From the NCBI GenBank assembly GCA_905221615.1, contig CAJNDT010004890.1, positions 770,599 to 834,598 of the forward strand: a stretch of DNA of 64,000 nt. The letters are read 5' to 3'. The first letter of the stretch is position 1, and each line of letters opens with the position of its first letter. Positions 22,786 through 33,442 of the stretch are shown piece by piece. This DNA is from Symbiodinium sp. CCMP2592 (lineage: Eukaryota > Sar > Dinophyceae > Suessiales > Symbiodiniaceae). The notes below the pieces were generated by a model. That model saw nothing but the letters and a program-made list of their open reading frames with translations. It searched no databases and was not told the DNA's origin. Both the position numbers and the translations under genes were made by a program.

Positions 22786-22893
22786 CTGTGAAACTCTTCG
22801 ATGCAGCGCCCTCACAAACGCTGGTTCGAATCTCCTGCTGCTGGGACGGTTGGCCACATGACGTAAACAATCCAAAGCAGCTGAGATCTGCTA

Positions 22894-24231
22894 CTAATTC
22901 CGCAGCTGATCTTGCACAGCCTTACTGTCACCCCCGTCGGCAGCATCTCCCCAGGTAACGACAGATCCATCAGCGAGAATCGCCGCAAAAGCGCCACTGG
23001 AAGCTTGGATCTGCTGCACGTTCTTCAGCTGATCCTGTACATCAGAACTGTTACCACCCCTGTGACCAAGTCCCCAGGTGACAACAGATCCATCAGCAAG
23101 AATCGCGGCAAACGCCTTGTCAGAGGCTTTAATCTGCTGCACATTCTTCAGGTGTTCCTGAACAGAACGACTGTCACCTCCAGTGGCAGCATCGCCCCAG
23201 GTCACGACAGATCCATCAGCGAGAATGGCAGCAAAGGCAGAACTAGATGCTTGGACCTGCTGCACATTCTTCAGCTGATCCTGCACAGCACTACTGTCGC
23301 CACCGTGACCCCCATGCCCCCAGGTCACGACGGATTCATCCAGAAGAATGGCAGCAAACGCGGAACTAGAGGCTTCGATCTGCTGCACATGCTTCAACTG
23401 ATCCTGCACAGCACTACTGTCACCACCGTCGGCAGCATTTCCCCAGGTCACGACAGATCCATCAGCAAGAATAGCAGCAAAAGCGCTGCTAGAGGCTTCG
23501 ATCTGCTGCGCATCCTTCAGCTGATGCTGCACAGCACTACTTGCACCCCCGTCGGCAGCGTATCCCCAGGTGACGACAGATCCATCAGCGAGAATCGCCG
23601 CAAAAGCGCCACTGGAAGCTTGGATCTGCTTCACATTATTCAGCTGATCCTGCACAGCACGACTGTCGCCACCCTTGTGACCAAGTCCCCAGGTGACAAC
23701 AGACCCATCGGCAAGAATCGCCGCAAACGCATTGTCACAGGCTTTAATCTCCTGCACAGTCTTCAGCTGTTCCTGAACAGCACGACTGTTGCCACCATGA
23801 CCGCCACGCCCCCAGGTCACGACGGATCCATCACAAAGAACGGCAGCAAAGGCGGAACGAGAGGCTTCGATCTGCTGCACATGCTTCAACTGATCCTGCA
23901 CATCACCACTGTCACCCCCGTCGGCAGCATTTCCCCAAGTGACGACAGATCCATCGCAAAGAATGGCAGCAAAAGCAGAGTCAGCGGCCGACGCTTGAAC
24001 TCGGCTGATGTGCATGGTCAGCCAATCACCATTCCTCACCCCGGTATCCCTTATTCGAGCACATGGATCCAAAGCGCCTCCACACGAGTCCACCAATTGA
24101 ACAAGGCGCCCATCTCCAATTCCAAGTGCCGTGTGTGCGCGACGGCTCAATAACCTCACCTCCTCTTCCACGCCGGCTTCCGCGGAAGTTCTCTTGCCGC
24201 TGAGCAGCCCAACTTCAACAGTAATCGACAT
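22894..24231 (-). CDS. Ubiquitin-like domain plus RCC1-like repeat protein, copy 1
   Basis: Intact single-exon frame of 445 residues from an ATG to a TAG. Residues 1-75 look like a ubiquitin-type beta-grasp domain (starts MSITVEVGLLSGK, ends NGDWLTMHI). From about residue 86 there are nine tandem repeats of 41 residues with the core AFAAILADGSVVTWG, then a linker like DSRAVQDQLKNVQQIEAS. This is an RCC1/HERC-type beta-propeller repeat. Classical RCC1 has seven longer repeats, so nine short ones is a variant. Family members act as scaffolds, exchange-factor modules or ubiquitin-ligase parts; no catalytic HECT domain is present, so a binding role is inferred. The frame stops inside the ninth repeat, after DQLRN, so the array is not closed by a full unit. 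The next copy lies 3.8 kb away on the same strand. The lack of introns could mean a retrocopied origin. The AAGCCAGGGTTGC just before the ATG is shared with copy 2. Confidence 0.9.
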   Translation of the reverse strand: MSITVEVGLLSGKRTSAEAGVEEEVRLLSRRAHTALGIGDGRLVQLVDSCGGALDPCARIRDTGVRNGDWLTMHISRVQASAADSAFAAILCDGSVVTWGNAADGGDSGDVQDQLKHVQQIEASRSAFAAVLCDGSVVTWGRGGHGGNSRAVQEQLKTVQEIKACDNAFAAILADGSVVTWGLGHKGGDSRAVQDQLNNVKQIQASSGAFAAILADGSVVTWGYAADGGASSAVQHQLKDAQQIEASSSAFAAILADGSVVTWGNAADGGDSSAVQDQLKHVQQIEASSSAFAAILLDESVVTWGHGGHGGDSSAVQDQLKNVQQVQASSSAFAAILADGSVVTWGDAATGGDSRSVQEHLKNVQQIKASDKAFAAILADGSVVTWGLGHRGGNSSDVQDQLKNVQQIQASSGAFAAILADGSVVTWGDAADGGDSKAVQDQLRN

Positions 24232-25145
24232 GTTGCAACCCTGGCTTTATGGCGTCCGGTCAGCTCGGGGCGTAGCCTATCTGTGACGGTGTTTTTCCAT
24301 ATCCGATCATGTAATTCCTGGGAAGGGTAACCTGCGAGACCTGCTAGATCTGTAGCGCAAGGGCCTTATATAATGGTTCCACTTGGGGCATATTTTACTA
24401 AAGGTCGGATAAGGAACCCTCGGAATAGTATTGAATGGCAATTATTCAAGCCCCTGTCGTAGGCTTTGGGGTTGCAGCATTTGGCATCAGGATTGGTATT
24501 TCGAAAGTATTGATCATCCTCACCCCCCTGCTCCCCCGTGGAACGGCTGAGGTTTTGAGCTTCAGAGTTTAGTCCCCCTCTCCCTGCCCCGCTCTCTTTG
24601 TGGAACAAGGCTCCTTAGTGCATTTGGAAGGGATAAACCATAGGGGCCCCGGAAGTCAAGAACCCTCCGGTTGGCTTCTGAGCCCTGAACCGCTACATTG
24701 GAACACCCCTAAACCCCAAACCCTAAACCCCTAAACCCTAAACCCCTAAACCCCAAACCCTAAACCCCTAAACCCTCAAGCCTAAACCCCTAAACCCCAA
24801 ACCCTAAACCCTAAACTGATGCACTGATAGTAAAACCCCTTCAAACAACACGTACACGGGCCCCTCAAACCCTAAATGCCCTAAGCCCTAAATACCCTAT
24901 AAACCCTAAACCCTAAATACCCTAAACCCCCAAACCCTGAATACCCTAAACCCCTAAGCCCTAAACCCTAAAACCTTCGAAGCGAGCTTCGCGGAAGCGA
25001 GCCTCAGAGCCTGGGCGGAGGGACGACCGCTGATCCACCTGTGGTTTCGTGGTTTCGGGTAGAAGGGGCCTTCGCCCTGTAAGGATTCGACTTGAGTGGG
25101 TTCTGTAGTTGATATGGATGCCTTTATACCAGGGTTCGAGGGGAT
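24232..25145. other. 5' flank of RCC1-like copy 1, then CCCTAAA text
   Basis: The first 50 bases resemble the same region of copy 2. CCCTAAA text fills 24690-24990. No promoter motif can be assigned. Confidence 0.45.
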
Positions 25146-25253
25146 ATGGGAGTTTCCGAAAATCAGGGGCACCTTATTTTGGGTTCCTTATAATAAGGAT
25201 CCTACTGTTGAGGAGGGTACTATGTTAGGGTCCCCTGTTTTTGGAAACTGCCA
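25146..25253. repeat. Foldback family N, copy 2
   Basis: Arms ATGGGAGTTTCCGAA and GGAAACTGCCAT, with AGGGGCACC and GGTCCCCT pairing inside. Confidence 0.7.
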
Positions 25254-26729
25254 TTCTAGGGAATATCGCTACACCCTAACACCCTAAACCATAGTGCCAG
25301 TATATCCGGACTGTTAGGGCACAGTATGACTCTGTGACGACTTCTCTAATAGTAGGATCCCAGGTACAATGCCTATGAAGGGAAGGGCTTATCAATCAGG
25401 GTTCTACAGTTGTTACCTGTTACACAACAGTAGTAGGTTCTGATTCCTTTGCCAGAGGGTATAACCCCTAAAATCCCCCTAAACCCTAATCCCTAAACCC
25501 TGTAATCCCTAAACCCCTAAACCCTAAACCCAAACAGCGGGCTTTTGGATTCCAAGGTCCACGCACCAGCCTGAACCCCTGAACCCTCAACCCTGAAGAT
25601 GCTAAGCCCCCCGAAACCCTAAGCCCCCTAAGCCCTTAATTCCTCATCCCCAAACCCCAGCGAATGAAAATCTAGGGGCCTCAATACTTACCAACATAAT
25701 TCCCTAAGGCTCACTATTTTCAGGTACAGTGTGATCTATTCCACGATTAAGGCCCCATATACTATAGAGCAAAAAATGTGCACTGTGAGAAACCCCTAAA
25801 CCCTAAACCCTCATCCCTAAATCCTAAACCCCAAAACCCTAAACCATCGACCTCTAACCTTCTGAGCTTCGGCCTTGGGTGTGGATTACTTGGAGGTTCG
25901 TGGGTAGTTATAGGGGTTCCTTTACAGGGATCTATAGGGATTCTCTAAGCGTATAGGGTGTAGGGTTTAGGGCTAGTTCTAAGTGGGGCTATATGTAGCG
26001 TAACTCTGCTTATAACCCACATTAGCGGACTTCTAACCCCACTTATAACTACACTAAACCCTATAAAACCTATACAACCCGTAAAGGAACCCGAATTACA
26101 ACACATATTAGGGCACTTATAACACCACTTAACCCTGCTCCTTCGAAGGAAGTATATAAGGCAAGAGTTCCTATAAGTGATCTATAAGGGTTTAAGGGTT
26201 TAGCGGGGTTTAGGGTTTAGGACTAGGATGCACTGTTTGAGGGTTCACGTGGCTTGGCATGTCGTAGGGATTTACGAATCAGTGCTGAATCTGTTCGTTG
26301 TGCAGGAACCCTCCCTAAACCCTAGACCCTGAAACCCTAAACCCCTAACCCCTAAACCCCAAACCCCGCGTTGCGGAAACAGTTTTGACGCTTACCCATG
26401 ACGAATCGCCGGCTTCGGGTTGAAGGTGTCGGGAGAACGGGAAGCTGCCGACCGAAACGGTTTCGGGTTTAGGGTTTAGGGTTTAAGGCTTAGAGTTTAG
26501 GGTTTAGGACCAACATTTTGGGCTGAGGGTGTTGAGTTTAGCGTTTGGTTTTGCGATATTGGGGGGGGGGGGGGGGGAGGGTCTTGGGTCTAGTGATAAT
26601 TAGGGTTTACAGTAGGGTTGAGGGTTTAGAGCTTAGGGCTTAGAGTGTCTATAACGTAACAGGGTTCAGGGTTTATGGCCAAAGGGTTGAGGGTTCATGG
26701 TTTGTGATGGAGTTTACAGTATGGTCTAA
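25254..26729. repeat. CCCTAAA and TTTAGGG text with lone arms
   Basis: CCCTAAA text at 25460-25650, 25790-25850 and 26305-26360; TTTAGGG text at 26460-26720. A lone family F left arm is at 25888, and a run of 17 G at 26561-26577. Confidence 0.55.
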
Positions 26730-26979
26730 TCAGGGCCAATACCTGTGGTTTTGATGCGGTTCCTTCCAAGAAGGGAGTCTTTCGCAAGTCATCTGAATCT
26801 GGAGAGGACTGCCACCTACTTTCGTTGAACGTTGTGACCTTATGGTCGCCCAGCTAGCTGATGCCGCGCTCAAAGTTTGCCAGGTTTGCCAGAGCTCATC
26901 AGGCTTATAAAGGTCGTTCATGATGATTGTGCGAATAAGGAATAAAAGTGGTAAGGCTAGGGGTTTAAGTTTACAAGTT

Positions 26980-27110
26980 TTTGTGAGGTGGTAAGGATGG
27001 ACTCTGCCTCTGTGAGACAAAACTGCTACGGTTACCCGGTGTTACTGGCATTGTTGCAGTCTCAACGTGGTCACCAGATAGACACCGGCAGACATGGCAA
27101 GACTTGTGCA
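26980..27110. other. Downstream flank of RCC1-like copy 2, homologous to 22370-22530
   Basis: Collinear with the copy 1 flank through GTGGTCACCAGA and GACACC. Here it lies about 1 kb from the stop codon rather than about 0.4 kb. The difference is filled by the foldback arms at 27275-28066. Confidence 0.55.
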
Positions 27111-27274
27111 AATCGAGTACGGGCTCGAGGTTTAAACAGGGTTTGTTTGGAGGCTGGTTCACAACACTCTACGAGCCCTAAACCCTAAACCGCAGATAAT
27201 GGCACGAATCCGTGCTGCAAGTATTTCTGAAACGCTTGGTCGCATCACCATAACGCTCCAAACTTGGTGAGACC

Positions 27275-28066
27275 TGCTACTATAGGGGCCTTAATACTTA
27301 GGATACGGTTTTGGAGCCCTTTGAAGGGATCCTCACAAGGGCTCTATACCGGGTCGAAATTAAGGTTCCTTTACAGGCTTTCTTTAAACTTTAAAAGGGT
27401 CTACCAGGATTACTATAAGGGCTAATATAATGGCTGTGTAAAGGGGCCTTGAATATTAGAACAGGGGTTCCTCTACAGGGTTCCTCTATACGGGTTCTAT
27501 AAGGGGTACTATACGGGTTACTATAAAGGTACTATGATGTTGGGGCCTTAATAATTAGAATAGGTGTTCCTTCAAAAGTTCATTAAAAGATTCTATAAGA
27601 GTTACTATAGGGGTTACTAATGATAAGGGTACTATGATATAGGGGCCTTATTCCTTGACAGGGTGCCTTTTAAAGGGATCTGGGGTAGCGGCCTCAATAA
27701 ATAGAATAGGGGTTACCTTTTAAAGGGGTCTATCCGGGCTGCTATATGGGATCTTTCAGGGTACTAAAGTAAACCACCAATTGTTGGAACCCGGAATAAC
27801 GACACTTACTGCTGGGATTCCCTATACATGTCTCTTGAGGATTCAGGCTCTTGGGTTTCCAACTTTTGAGCTTCTACTGTATAGTATAGGGGGCCTTAAT
27901 AACTAGAATAGGGGTCCCATGAAAGGGATCCTTAAAAGGGATCTATACTGGGGTTCTGTAGTAGGGGCTCAGTCATTAGAATAGGGTTTGGAGGTATATT
28001 ATACCATCACTAGTTATAATAAGGAACTCCCAAAAGGAACTCGTTTAGATTATTAAGGTCCCTATA
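27275..28066. repeat. Run of solo family G arms next to RCC1-like copy 2
   Basis: Arms like GGGGCCTTAATAATTAGAAT recur in one orientation near 27284, 27447, 27541, 27641, 27688, 27890 and 27966, interrupted by family H copy 3. The last forms an imperfect pair ending TATTAAGGTCCCTATATTA at 28069. Confidence 0.7.
27781..27881. repeat. Foldback family H, copy 3, reversed
   Basis: Reads as the reverse of copies 1 and 2: GTTGGAACCCGGAATAA on the left and GGGTTTCCAACTTTTGAG then TACTGTA on the right. Confidence 0.75.
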
Positions 28067-29527
28067 TTACAAGTTCCTCAGCTGATCTTGCACAGCGCGA
28101 CTGTCACCCCCATCGGCAGCATCGCCCCAGGTGACAGCGGATCCATCAGCAAGAATGGCAGCAAAAGCACCGTCAGAGGCTTGGATCTGCTGTACATATC
28201 GCGCAGCACAGCCTTGACGATTTTTACGACCACCCTTGCCAGAATGTCCCCAGGTGACGACAGATCCATTAGCAAGAATGGCCGCAAAAGCAGAAGGAGA
28301 AGCTTGGATCTGCTGCACATCCTTCAGCTGACGCTGAAAAGGACGACTGCCCCCGTCAGCAGCATATCCCCAGGTAACTACAGATCCATCGGTAAGAACA
28401 GCAGCGAAAGCAGTACTAGAAGCTTGGATCTTTTGCACATTCTTCAGCTGATCCTGCACAGCACGACTGTCACCACCCCATGCAGCAGACCCCCAGGTCA
28501 CAACAGATCCATCAGCGAGAATCGCAGCAAAAGCGCTGCTGGAAGCCTGAATCTGCTGCACATTCGTCAGCTGACCCCGCACGACACGACTGTCACCGCC
28601 GTCGGCAACATCTCCCCAGGTGACGAGAGATCCACCAGCAACAATGGCGGCAAAAGCGCTGCTGGAAGCCTGAATCTGCTGCACATTCTTCAGCTGATGC
28701 TGCACAGCGCGACTGTCACCCCCGTCAGTAGCTTTTCCCCAGGTGACGACAGATCCATCGCCAAGAATGGCAGCAAAAGCAGTACTTGAAGCCTGCATGT
28801 GCCGCACATCCTTCAGCTGATGTTGCACAGCACTACTGTCACCCCCGGCGGAAGGGTTTCCCCAAGTGACGACAGATCCATCAGCAAGAATGGCAGCAAA
28901 AGCTTCGCTAGACGCTTGGATCTTTTGCACATTCTTCAGCTGATCCTGCACAGCACGACTGTCCCCACCCTTGTGACCAAGTCCCCAGGTGACGACAAAT
29001 CCATCAGCAAGCATGGCGGCAAAAGCGCTGCTGGAAGCCTGAATCTGCTGCACATTCTTCAGCTGATGCTGCACAGCACGACTGTCACCCCCGTCAGTAG
29101 CTTTTCCCCAGGTGACGACAGATCCATCGCCAAGAATGGCAGCAAAAGCGGAACTTGAAGCTTGGATCTGCTGCACATTCTTCAGCTGGTGCCGCACAGC
29201 ACTACTGTCACCCCCGGCGGCACGGTTTCCCGAGGTGACAACAGATCCATCACCAAGAATCACAGCAAAGGCAGAGTTCGTGGCACAGGATTGAATTCGG
29301 GTCAGGTGCATCGTCAGCAAATCACCATCCTGCACCCTGGCATCCTTTGTTCGCGCACGTGGATCCAGTACGCTTCCAGACGAGTCCACCAGCCGAGCCA
29401 GCTGCCCCGTTCCGATTCCCAGTGCAGCCTGTGCGCGAAGGCTCAATAATCTCACCTCCTCGTCCACGCCGGCTTCCACGGAAGTTCTCTTGCCACTGAG
29501 CAGCCCTATTTCAACAGTAATCGACAT
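28067..29527 (-). CDS. Ubiquitin-like domain plus RCC1-like repeat protein, copy 2
   Basis: Intact single-exon frame of 486 residues from an ATG to a TAA, paralogous to the copy at 22894-24231. The N-terminal ubiquitin-like domain (residues 1-75, MSITVEIGLLSGK to QDGDLLTMHL) aligns without gaps to copy 1. Ten 41-residue RCC1-like repeats follow, one more than copy 1. Two repeats are irregular: the eighth lacks a residue in its linker (GGSRPFQRQ), and the ninth has an unrelated linker (GRKNRQGCAARY) that looks like local offsetting indels. The frame ends after DQLRNL at the same point of the repeat unit as copy 1, and the TAA lies inside the end of a foldback arm (family G). A propeller-type binding role is inferred from the family. 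The tandem same-strand arrangement fits the usual dinoflagellate gene arrays. Confidence 0.9.
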   Translation of the reverse strand: MSITVEIGLLSGKRTSVEAGVDEEVRLLSLRAQAALGIGTGQLARLVDSSGSVLDPRARTKDARVQDGDLLTMHLTRIQSCATNSAFAVILGDGSVVTSGNRAAGGDSSAVRHQLKNVQQIQASSSAFAAILGDGSVVTWGKATDGGDSRAVQHQLKNVQQIQASSSAFAAMLADGFVVTWGLGHKGGDSRAVQDQLKNVQKIQASSEAFAAILADGSVVTWGNPSAGGDSSAVQHQLKDVRHMQASSTAFAAILGDGSVVTWGKATDGGDSRAVQHQLKNVQQIQASSSAFAAIVAGGSLVTWGDVADGGDSRVVRGQLTNVQQIQASSSAFAAILADGSVVTWGSAAWGGDSRAVQDQLKNVQKIQASSTAFAAVLTDGSVVTWGYAADGGSRPFQRQLKDVQQIQASPSAFAAILANGSVVTWGHSGKGGRKNRQGCAARYVQQIQASDGAFAAILADGSAVTWGDAADGGDSRAVQDQLRNL

Positions 29528-30480
29528 GCTGCAACCCTGGCTTCAGGGCTTGCAGCTCGTTCGGGGCAAACAGTTCTTCGGTGGCATACTCGATAATACC
29601 ATTTCCAAGAAATAAAACTTGAAAACCCACAGAACGTGCAAATCGGTAGGCGTGTATTGTTCAAGAGTAGGCTTCAAATGAGCGGAGGTACATTTTTTTG
29701 CGATAGCGTTCAATATCCGGACTTGAGTTGGGTAATCGGTAACTTCGCTACTCTGAACCAAAATGGCGAAGTTAGGGTTCCTGGGGTGTACTGCTTTCAG
29801 GGTTTAGGGTTGATTGATAGATCTACTTTGACCAGGGGGTCTCATGAACTACTATTGCCGTTTCAATCCGTCTCACATGCCCTTGAAACGACGAGGATGC
29901 GAGAAGTCTAGACACATGCACGACAGCAGAGTTAAGTGGTGTCAGTATCCAGCGCTTGGTTCGGTGGAAAGGCATACAGGCACCGATAGACGAGAGGTGC
30001 GGCTCAATGTACCCTTAATATTAACTCTCCAGAACGCCTACCCTGGGTTCTGCTTAAGGAAATCACAATAGGGATCCCGGATCTATAGTAAGTGAGATGG
30101 TTTCCTAATTATGGTAGTTTAGTTGAAGCAGGCTCCTAAACGCCCTGAACTCCTAAACCCCCCAAAACGCCTAAACTCCAAACAGCAAGCCCTTCAAACC
30201 CTGAAACCCCATGCCCCTAAATCCCAAAACCTCAAAACCTACACCCTCAACCACCAAAAACCATAGACCCTACACCCTAAACCCTACAAACCCTGAACCA
30301 AAGGACCTCCAGCCAAAACTGCAAACTGAAGGGAAAGCGCTTGTCTGCGCCGCCATGAAGCTGCGGAGGCGCCTGCAGCTTCCCAGGTCTTAGGCTTCAG
30401 GGTTCCTTTAAGGGATCTGTAGGGGTTTCTATAAGGGGTTCCTTTCGGGGTTCCTTTAAGGGATCTATAGGGGTTTCTAT
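29528..30480. other. 5' flank of RCC1-like copy 2 and CCCTAAA text
   Basis: About 50 bases resemble the copy 1 flank. The next 500 bases are unique with short frames only. CCCTAAA text occupies 30140-30300. Confidence 0.4.
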
Positions 30481-30615
30481 ACTTGGAGGGTCGGGGGACT
30501 TAGTAACTGGTTATTTTAGGGACTTATAAGTACCATAACCCCCAATTAGGGCCCCTTTTAGGGTACTTACAAGTCTACTTACTGCCTACTTACTCAGTCC
30601 CCCGACCCTCCAAGT
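30481..30615. repeat. Foldback family A, copy 6
   Basis: Full length and close to consensus, in the opposite orientation to copy 4 (AACTGGTTATTTTAGG is on the left). Confidence 0.9.
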
Positions 30616-30767
30616 AGGCTTTAGGGTTTAAGGGTCTTGGGCTTAGTTGTTCAGAGGTTAGGGTCTCGCTTTTCAGGGCTTGGGGTTCCCGTGCTGTAGC
30701 ACTTGATCTTTGCAGTTTAGGATTTGGGGTGTAAGGTTTCCGGCGAACGTTTCCCAAGATGAGCTTG

Positions 30768-30890
30768 CTTGGAGGGTCGGGGGACTTAGTAAGTAGACTT
30801 ATAAGTACCCTAAAAGGGACCCTAACTGGGGTTATGGTACTTATAAGTCCCTAAAATAACCAGTTATTAAGTCCCCCGACCCTCCAGGTA
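30768..30890. repeat. Foldback family A, copy 7
   Basis: Full length, 150 bases from copy 6 and in the opposite orientation to it. Confidence 0.9.
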
Positions 30891-31279
30891 CGAACCCATA
30901 TGTAGCATGCACGAGAAGGCACCAGGAGACAGCGCATCAGCACAAGATCCTCACATGGTATGTGCACCTGCTATTGTTTACCGTCCGAACAATGACTAGC
31001 ATTTCATGATGGTGGCTCTCTAGTTTGGTTTACTCAGAAGCGCATGCAGGCCATTTACTCAACTGCTATATAAGCTGCAACAAACATACCCGAAACCTAC
31101 CTTTCGCGTCATACCCTAGCTTTTTTTCGGTACCTACGCTCCTATACAGCGAAACCTAGCCATCAAAACTAAGTACCGCCAACAACGGCAGGGTATGACC
31201 CTCTAGGTACAACCTTCAGGAACACCGAAGGTATCCGAACTTCCTGCGGCGCAGCTCCAGAGTGTAGGCTTGAAGGCTT

Positions 31280-31515
31280 ACTTAGCGGCTCAGGGGACTT
31301 AGTAAGTAGGTTATAAGTGGAGTTAGAAGTACCCTAAGTGGAGTTGCCCCAAATATAACTACTATTTGCTTAAGAAACACCCAAAAAATAAAAATAATAA
31401 TCCCTATATTACACCCATAAGGAATATTTTTTATTTTTGGGGGGTTCTTAAGCAAATAGTAGATAACCATGCTTATAACTGACTTACTAAGTCCCCTTCC
31501 CTGGGCCTCCAAGTA
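31280..31515. repeat. Foldback family A, copy 8, split by family Q
   Basis: Degenerate outer arms (GGGGACTTAGTAAG and CTTACTAAGTCCCC) surround another foldback. Confidence 0.75.
31359..31462. repeat. Foldback family Q, nested
   Basis: Arms CTACTATTTGCTTAAGAA and TTCTTAAGCAAATAGTAG, then AAAAAATAAAAAT-type pairing inside. It is the only copy noticed. Confidence 0.85.
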
Positions 31516-31527
31516 GGGTTTGATACA

Positions 31528-31634
31528 TGGGTGGTTGTCAAAATTATGGTCCCTTTTTGGGGTACCCTATATAACGGTTAGGTGCCGTATTAGAATAAGG
31601 ACCCAAAAAGGGACCATAATTATGACAACCACTC
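31528..31634. repeat. Foldback family D, copy 3
   Basis: Arms GGGTGGTTGTCAAAATTATG and CATAATTATGACAACCACT. Confidence 0.85.
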
Positions 31635-31940
31635 AAACGTAACCCTAAACCACAAAGTCGAAAGGCCTAACAGCGAAACTCCTCAAGTCCAAGATGCCAC
31701 TTGCCGCACGGGAAACACCAGGGGGAAGTCAAGCGGATCAACGCCTCTTGCTTTCGGGATCAGGTTTACAGTAGGGTCAAAGGTTGAGGGTGTAGGGGTT
31801 TAGGTTTAGGTATAGAACTTACTGGTGAGCAGTAGGGGATTAAGGAACATGTTGCGTTTAGGTTCTAGGCTAAGGGGTCAGGGAATAGGGCTCATGTTTA
31901 TTCTTGTCCGGCTTAGATGGGAGGCTTGGGGTCAAGGAGT

Positions 31941-32056
31941 TACAGTAGAAACCCAAAAGTTGGAAACCCAATAGCCTCAATCTTGAGAGTAATGTGTAGG
32001 GAATCCCAGCACTATTTGGCCTCAATCCGGTCTCCAACTTTGAGGAGTTTACTGTA
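31941..32056. repeat. Foldback family H, copy 2
   Basis: Arms TACAGTAGAAACCCAAAAGT and CAACTTTGAGGAGTTTACTG. It is closely related to copy 1, including the CCCAGCACTATTTGGCCT middle. Confidence 0.85.
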
Positions 32057-32252
32057 AACCCTGAACCCTAAACCACTAAGCCCAACAAAAACCCTAAACC
32101 CCTATAGTACCCCTGTAGAACCCTTTAAAGGAACCCCTATACTGTAAACCCTGAACCCTAGACGCTACAGGAACCCTTGACTCGGGTCAGAGATCATGTT
32201 TGGCTTTGTGAGAGGGTTCGAGGTTTCTCGTGTTTTCTGATGCAGGATCTGC

Positions 32253-32362
32253 TCAAAGGGGAAAAGGAGGGACCCTTGATGGGGACCTCTACCCTATAAT
32301 GGGCTATATAATGGGTATATACCTAGGGGTCCTTATTAAGGGTCCCTCCTTTTCCCCTTTGA
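32253..32362. repeat. Foldback family J, copy 2
   Basis: Arms TCAAAGGGGAAAAGGAGGGA and TCCCTCCTTTTCCCCTTTGA are perfect complements over 20 bases. Confidence 0.85.
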
Positions 32363-32600
32363 TCTTAAACGAAGGGCTTATCATTCTGCCTGGGATCGGA
32401 CAGGACCCTCAACCCTAAACAGGTGAACCTAAACTTTAAACGTTAAACCCGCCCTGAATCCAAGATACCCCTGATAGTACCCGTATAGATCCCTTATACG
32501 AACCCTCTTAGTTAGCCCTCAACCGATATGCTGCGCATCCATGTGGAATTCTTGCGATGTTTGAATTCAATCCTTCAGGGCTTTGATTCGAAAGGATAAC
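32363..32600. other. Nothing recognised
   Basis: Short CCCTAAA-like text and unique sequence. Confidence 0.4.
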
Positions 32601-32699
32601 GTAGGGGCCTTCATAATGAGAACAGGGTTTTGGGGGTTCCTACTTGTAATTATAGTATAATGGGCCCCAAAACCCTATTCTAACTATAAAGGCCCCTAT
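32601..32699. repeat. Foldback family G, copy 2
   Basis: Arms GTAGGGGCCTTCATAATGAG and CTAACTATAAAGGCCCCTAT, with a GGTTTTGGGG and CCCCAAAACC pairing. Confidence 0.85.
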
Positions 32700-33339
32700 C
32701 TCGAAAGGGTATGCTGCTATAGGGGTGTAGCATAAGGGCTCTCCTAGACCCGCAACTGGCCACTATTGTACCCCGAAGAATAGCCGGTAAGGACCACAAA
32801 AGCTCCATTAAAGGGCCATTGGAGGGTCCTGGCTGGGTTTAAGGTTTACAGCTTAGGGATCAGAAGAGGGGGCACACAGTGGCTGTGTAGCGACTTGAGA
32901 GGGTATCTGTACTATGGGGATTACGGAAATGGGCTTTAAGCCCTTCGGCTTCGCAGACAAGGTAACCCCAAAGGTCCAAGTACCTAATAATCGCATACTC
33001 TCCAAAATCCTAACCTACATGAAAACCCCTGAGCCCGTTCAGCCCTAACCGAGGAGTTCTTGGCTGCCCGACCCGCCAGCGTGAAGTGCGCCTGTTGAGG
33101 GTTTGGGGTTTAGGCTGCTGAGGACCCGGAAACTGCTGTCAGGTGAATTGGGGCTGGCATTGGGGCTGGCAAGCGGGTGGATTGTAGGGCTTACTTCTGG
33201 GTTTAGCCCCGTGCTGCTTGCAAAATCCACAGTCCCGCGAGACATTAGGGATTGGTAAGCTGGTTCAAGGTACATCCCTTATTAAAGGGGCATGGGGCTC
33301 TCGTTAAGATTCAGGCTTGAGTGGTTCAGGTTTGGGACT
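32700..33339. other. Partial family R arm, no gene
   Basis: AAGGTCCAAGTACCTAATAA near 32970 is one arm of family R. The minus frame at 33045-33275 has no motif. Confidence 0.4.
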
Positions 33340-33442
33340 ACTTGGAGGTTCATGGGTAGTTATAAGTATAGGGTTATGAGTCCCCTAACGTGGGTTATAA
33401 GTATAGGTACCCTAGTTATAACCACTCATGAACCTGCAAGTA
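33340..33442. repeat. Foldback family F, copy 2
   Basis: Arms ACTTGGAGGTTCATGGGTAG and CTCATGAACCTGCAAGT. Confidence 0.85.

Noticed and set aside
22815-22840. tRNA-like GGTTCGAATC
   Set aside because: The bases on either side do not form the five-base T-arm stem, and no acceptor or anticodon arm is visible.
22912-24153. 413-codon plus-strand frame opposite RCC1-like copy 1
   Set aside because: It is the mirror of the 123-base coding repeat, which lacks stops in this antisense frame. Its Ser/Thr/Leu text repeats with the same period and has no own motif.
28088-29449. Chain of plus-strand frames opposite RCC1-like copy 2
   Set aside because: Same antisense effect as for copy 1, and here the frame is interrupted several times.
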